From: Icerya purchasi
Lineage: Eukaryota > Arthropoda > Insecta > Hemiptera > Monophlebidae
Direction: 5' to 3'
Assembly (NCBI GenBank): GCA_039619475.1
Contig: CM077115.1
Coordinates: forward strand, 481,008,400 to 481,072,399
DNA length: 64,000 nt
How positions within the stretch are numbered: position 1 is the stretch's first letter; the number at the start of each line of letters is the position of its first letter. The translations under genes and the position numbers were made by a program. Shown here piece after piece: positions 59,283 through 64,000 of the stretch. The notes under the pieces were generated by a model. It was not told where the DNA came from. It worked only from the letters and a program-made list of their open reading frames with translations, and ran no database searches.

Positions 59283-62220
59283 TAAGATCAGAAAGTACAC
59301 CGGGAAACACACAATCCCTCTCTGAGTCTGAATGAATCTGCCGGAGATATACGTAATTTTCATTATTTTTCCTATTTTTTTTTAAAATTTGTACACTGCA
59401 TTCGCCGGATCAGTACATTTATTTTTCAGTCGAATAAATTGTGTACGTAAAAATCTCTAAACTATGCATAATTGCTCTGGGTCTTGCTGCGCAGAGAAAT
59501 TTATTCAACGAAGAATGTAGAGATTTTCCTGTAAAACACTAACCGAAAAAGTTCAACGAGTTTACAAAATTATTAATCAAAATTCAAACACGGTAACTCT
59601 TACTTCCTTTTAAATACCACATTGTGTACAAGAAAATAAAACAGCAAACTATTTTTACGTATGTTTTTTTGTTTTTTAATGGCTTTTAATTGATTTTTAC
59701 GCACGAGTTTGCAAAAAAAAATTTAGAAGCAACTTTGGTAATGTTTACAAGAATCAGACTGTCCACCTTTCTGCGTACCCTAATCAATATCGTGAGATAG
59801 CTAATATTATAACTTAAACTAAAAATGAAATTAGCGAAAATGTTTTTTTTTTTTTTGTTTTTAAAAAAACCTACTTTTCACGGCCACTTAAATTTAGTCG
59901 GACATTCATGAGACGGTAAATTGTTGCGTCGGATAAAAACAAGATTAATCATCGCAATAATCGATGAATTTTAGCAATAATGGAAACAACACGGCGGTGT
60001 ATTATAAACTCGAAAGAAATAAAGTGTCGACTGACAAAATTCTCCGAATGAACAACTTGAAAAATATGAAAAATTTTTTAATATTCAATTAAATTTTTGC
60101 AAACTCACGCGCAGCAAAACAGGTGAAAAGCACGTTTTAAACTATTACATTTAGACTCGAGCGCGTTTTTAAAATAATTTTCTGAAAAATGACTTTGAAA
60201 ATTGCTTTAAAAAGAAACGCGTTAGATTTTTGTGTTTTATAAAGTTGTAAAATTTTTCAGCTGTGTACTGGAAGTCCAATTAAACACTTAGACAATTTAG
60301 CGGAATAAACAAAACAACCTGTGTGTTCTTTTTATTTTTATTTTTTTATATACCTATATATTTTAAATGGGCTTGTTAGGAAATTATCGAAATAATTAGA
60401 AAGAAGGAAATAAAAATTATATTCTTAAGTTTAAGGACAGACCAGTTACTGTTGGGCAATGATGTTTCGTGCTGTCGTATATTGAAACTTCCGAAAATTT
60501 CGCTTTTACTGAGTTAATGTCCGCAGTTGACGTGTCCTTCCCCAGAAAAAAAAAAAAAAAAGGGAAAGAGGATAAAAATAATTCGAGAATGACAGAAGCG
60601 CAAATGAAAAAGACTATTTAAGAAACACTGTTATATGGAGAATACCCCAAGTTTTAGTAGAGAATTACGGTTTTTCTTGCATTCTTCTCATCTTCTGTTT
60701 ACACCGTTTCACACGTAAAATTACCTCCCCTAATCATTCTTCTTTTGCCTTTCGTCTCTTCCATTCTTCTCTATCGTCACAGTTAAGACATTCTTTTCCC
60801 CCTTTTCTATCTTCTCCGCTACAAGAAGTACTTTCATCCCTGTTACCCGTTTAATTCGCTGAAATTTTTTCAAAATCCCTTCTTTATTGTTTCTTCATTT
60901 TCCCTCTGAATCTCAACTCGTTTCTTCGCTACCTTTGTAGCCTACTCGCGACATCAGGCAAGCGAAAGGGTTACGGATTTTTCTTCTTCAGGTTTTCGGC
61001 TTACATCTCGCGCGTCAATCATGATGAAGTCTACCCGCTGTTATCCGCATTGTTACGTAATTACCTAATATTTTGTACCTCCTTTTCATCATCGGATCAC
61101 ATATTGTTGTGACCTTGATACCGTGCTTTATTTGAAAATGTTTGAATTATATTCTCTCGTTTTCGTTCGCTCCTGTTATTTCTGCCTTCGAATTATTTTT
61201 ATCCTCTCTATAACGTTTGGAATCTTTTTTTTCTCCTGCTTCCCATTTCTTAAGCTAATTTCTTTCGTTAACGATTCCTTAACTAAAAAGATATCCTTAC
61301 TCTATAAAATTCGCTAATGGAAGTTCAGTTTTTTGCTTTCCGGCATTCCGATAGACGCGACCATTTTAAATAAAAAAATTAAAGAAAGTATGCTTCCGGT
61401 GATCGTGTATCATGATGGTTCGGTTGACAAGAATATCGATCAGAAAAATTATCTCGAAATCCTTGCTTTTTTTTTTTTTGGAACATGTGTTTGCGTGCTC
61501 TGTGTATGCTCTTAAGCAATATTATTTGCCTACTCCATCTTGATATTAAATACGATTAGAACCATTAAAATAAAATTTGCGATATATCTATTTTATTATA
61601 CTCTAGCTTGGGCAATTTTGAAAATTCAAGTTCCCTAGTGAAGGGTGTTGTGTTTATAAAAAATGTGTTCGGATCTAACGCATACCGCTTTATCGATGCT
61701 TAAAATTCCTTGAAAAATTTATGTCGCAAAATATGTTTGTGTTGTCGGAGAAATTCAATAAATGCTCGCAGCGAAAATTTCCAATTAAATATTCTCTCTG
61801 ATATTATATTTTAGTGGACATTTGAACGTGTTTTTAGCACACTAAGAACTGGGGGAATCATACTTAGGCGGGAAAAAAGGCAAAGTATCGTTTTACTGCT
61901 GATTAGCTACGTTTTTGTTCTTGTTGCTGTGTAACCGTAAGTTTGATATGAAACAGAATAATGTAATGCGCTCGGTTATTCTTATTTATATAAAATGTTT
62001 TTGAATATACAAAAATATTTCTTCATATTTTTTTTGTTTATTTTAATAAAAATTATAAAAAAAAAAAACAAAAAAAAAAACAGATTAAAACGATGCACTT
62101 TTAGAATTACTTCTAGACTTGTAGGACATTGAAAAAAAATAATAGAAGTTATTCAAAAAATGGCATATATGTATATTTTTCGTAAACACTCGTTACGTAA
62201 ACTGTAGCGAAGAATTTATT
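59283..62220. other. non-coding, no gene recognised
   Basis: AT-rich with T-rich and pyrimidine-rich parts (60.7-61.3 kb). Frames of about 60 codons at 61123-61515 have no motif. A and T runs lie near 60548, 61468 and 62060. Confidence 0.5.
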
Positions 62221-62396
62221 TATAATAAAAACAAACTTTAATATCAAACAAATACCTATAAGGGTAAAAATAATTTATAACAATAAATTAAATAACTTAT
62301 TTAGAAACGTTTTCGGGTATAACCCATTATCAGCTAAAACTAACTTAATCAAAACTTAAAACACACTGGAAAGAATATAAGAAATACATGGGTATA
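62221..62396 (+). repeat. Penelope-like inverted repeat, left arm
   Basis: Contains AAACGTTTTCGGGTATAACC and CCATTATCAGCTAAAACTAA. The inner end overlaps the first codons of the endonuclease frame. Confidence 0.85.
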
Positions 62397-62680
62397 TGTC
62401 AAACAGGGCGAAAAATTAATTGTAGATATAAAGAACACATAAAATCATTTAATAATAATAATGAAATAGAAAAATCAACATATGCCGAACATTTAATTAA
62501 AAATAAACATGAACCAAATTCACTAGAAAACACTGTAACCGTTTTGACACCACTTATGACAAAGGAATGAATATTGCAGAAAATTATTACATAAATAAAT
62601 ATAAAAATAATATTTTAAATGATCAATTACCAAATAATAATAATAATAATAATACACTTTTTAATATAAAAGTTTAACTT
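62388..62680 (+). pseudogene. GIY-YIG endonuclease fragment of a Penelope-like element
   Basis: The codons at 62388-62570 read MGICQTGRKINCRYKEHIKS, then YAEHLIKNKH. This is the second half of the GIY-YIG nuclease domain of Penelope-like elements, with the Arg in RYKEH at its usual place and the 'Y.G.T.R' strand altered to YMGICQTGR. After TGA at 62570 a shifted frame continues as MNIAENYYINKYKNNILNDQ, ending in an Asn run at an AAT microsatellite and TAA near 62678. The amino end (GIY strand, RT) is missing. Non-functional alone. Confidence 0.78.
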
Positions 62681-62782
62681 TAGGTCCTCCTATTTTATTT
62701 TATATTTTGTAGTAAGTATTAGTAATTTCACCCTATTGATTTTTATACCTTCTACGTTTGTTCCTCCTATGTATCTACTATC

Positions 62783-62958
62783 TATACGCATGTATTCCTT
62801 ATATTCTTTCTGGTGTGTTTTAAGTTTTGATTAAGTTAGTTTTAGCTGATAATGGGTTATACCCGAAAACGTTTCTAAATAAGTTATTTAATTTATTGTT
62901 ATAAATTATTTTTACCCTTATAGGTATTTGTTTGTTATTAAAGTTTGTTTTTATTATA
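62783..62958 (-). repeat. Penelope-like inverted repeat, right arm
   Basis: Reverse complement of 62221-62396, over 90% identical by eye. Confidence 0.85.
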
Positions 62959-64000
62959 CAGTTTTAACAAACAGGCATGTATTCACCTACATTTAAGGAT
63001 TTCTTCTAAAACACCCATACTTGATACATAAAAATTTTCCCTCAAATGTAAAAAAAAATAAATTCCGGTGATGCTACCGATGAGATGCTAGCGACGACAG
63101 TGTTGCAGAGAAATTTGACATCACCTTTCTATAAAAATGAATTATCGTCGTATAGAATATAGTTTACACTGTTCATCAAGCGCGAGTTCTTATGAGAGGG
63201 CGTGATAGGAGAAAGGAAAGCCGTTATAAAGACAAACTCGGTCGGTAGCGATTTATCCGGATGGTAGGTGAGCGCGTATAGGTGCGATCAAATACCGGAC
63301 ACGGTTCTATACTATTAATAATTACCGTAATCGGTTCCGGCTAAACGTCTCTCCGGTATAATCCTGAAAAATAGATCGGTTTCGAAGAAGAAGAAAAAAA
63401 ACCAACTTCGAATACGATGAAAGTATCAGGAAAATCACCAGTTGCGTTTGTGATAAATGGCGACAGCGGTGCTGGATTTAAAGGTTACGTCGATGCAACG
63501 ATTGTCATCAGAATCGGCTAGAGCGTTCGATAAATCAAGATAAAAATGGGATTTGGATTTTTCGAATCGGCCACCTCGGTCGGTACGCATTGGCCACGTA
63601 AACAGCGGCTCTGCTAATTTATTAGTTTTCAGATCGCCGACAGCGCTATTAATCGATAATCATTTCGTAACGATGATCGTTACGAAAATGGCAACCGTTC
63701 GACTACGTACGGATTTACACGTTCGCGCATACCTGTAAATTTCGACATATATGCGCCCGCGCGCCTTTGTATGGGTAACATTTTCGAAATTCTCACGTTG
63801 TAAATTACGAGATTAATTTTGTCTTCCATCCATCGCTACTATCAGCGACAACCGGCGACCATTTATTTCCGTGAATTTTATTAATATGCTAATTATTGAC
63901 TTCTCATTCGACCCCGATCTTTCTCAGAATTAGAGAGGTTTTACTGCATTCGGATGCGTCGTGCAAGACCGCCGATTATTAGTTTCTAAAAATTATAGCT
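62959..64000. other. non-coding, no gene recognised
   Basis: Mixed composition, GC-richer after about 63.2 kb with CpG words. The 61-codon frame 63553-63738 has no motif. Confidence 0.5.

Larger units (their letters stand above)
62221..62958 (+). mobile_element. Penelope-like element remnant with inverted repeats
   Basis: About 176 bp at 62221-62396 recur inverted at about 62783-62958 with only a handful of differences (for example ATATCAAAC versus ATAACAAAC, CACTGG versus CACCAG). Between them is the GIY-YIG endonuclease end of a Penelope-like polyprotein. No RT domain is present. Long repeats in direct or inverted arrangement around Penelope-like elements are established. This looks like a heavily 5'-truncated copy joined to an inverted terminal repeat. 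Confidence 0.75.

Overview
The window looks like arthropod, most likely insect, nuclear DNA. It is AT-rich and gene-poor, has many homopolymer and AT microsatellite runs, and carries a mix of transposon families: tRNA-derived SINEs, Jockey-like and I/R1-like LINEs, piggyBac, hAT-type and mariner-type MITEs, a Penelope-like element and a Maverick/Polinton-like element. I found no convincing host protein-coding exon, tRNA, rRNA or CRISPR array. The host order cannot be fixed from the sequence alone.

Layout. 1-22,387 is mostly non-coding with transposon debris: two tRNA-SINE copies (about 3.84 and 6.63 kb), a decayed Jockey-like reverse transcriptase (4.64-5.78 kb), two I/R1-like LINE carboxyl-terminal relics (12.0 and 17.2 kb), a LINE zinc-knuckle tail (13.1 kb), a 1-kb foldback element between TA tracts (17.8-18.8 kb), a 146-bp mariner-like hairpin MITE (19.5 kb) and a Jockey tail (22.1 kb).

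22,388-43,700 is the centrepiece: one 21.3-kb, almost perfect palindrome whose arms (about 10.65 kb each) meet around an 8-base spacer at 33,049-33,056. It starts AGTAGTG, ends CACTACT and is flanked by a 6-bp direct repeat, TATTAG. A 6-bp duplication with AG...CT ends is the Maverick/Polinton signature. Each arm carries, from the end inward: iterated GC-richer subterminal repeats, a tandem duplication holding two hAT-type MITEs, an intact 339-aa gene of exonuclease-like fold with degenerate catalytic residues, a long AT-rich stretch, a third MITE, a paralogue of the 339-aa gene broken by one TGA, and next to the centre a decayed gene resembling the insect DUF8207 family. No polymerase, integrase, packaging ATPase or capsid gene is visible. 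I read it as a non-autonomous, palindromic ('snap-back') derivative of a Polinton-like element that integrated as a palindrome.

43,707-54,389 is again mostly non-coding, with a LINE tail at 44.3 kb, a 36-A run at 45.1 kb and two GC-richer intervals (about 45.7-47.2 and 49.9-51.6 kb) that may be host regulatory or exonic DNA but gave no supportable gene.

54,390-59,282 is a complete piggyBac insertion (TTAA on both sides) with a broken transposase. A 5'-truncated Jockey-like LINE with a long open reverse transcriptase frame has inserted into its 3' part, with a 16-bp target duplication and a poly(A) tail. 62,221-62,958 is a short Penelope-like remnant: a GIY-YIG endonuclease fragment between inverted repeats of about 176 bp. 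The rest, to 64,000, shows nothing I can name.
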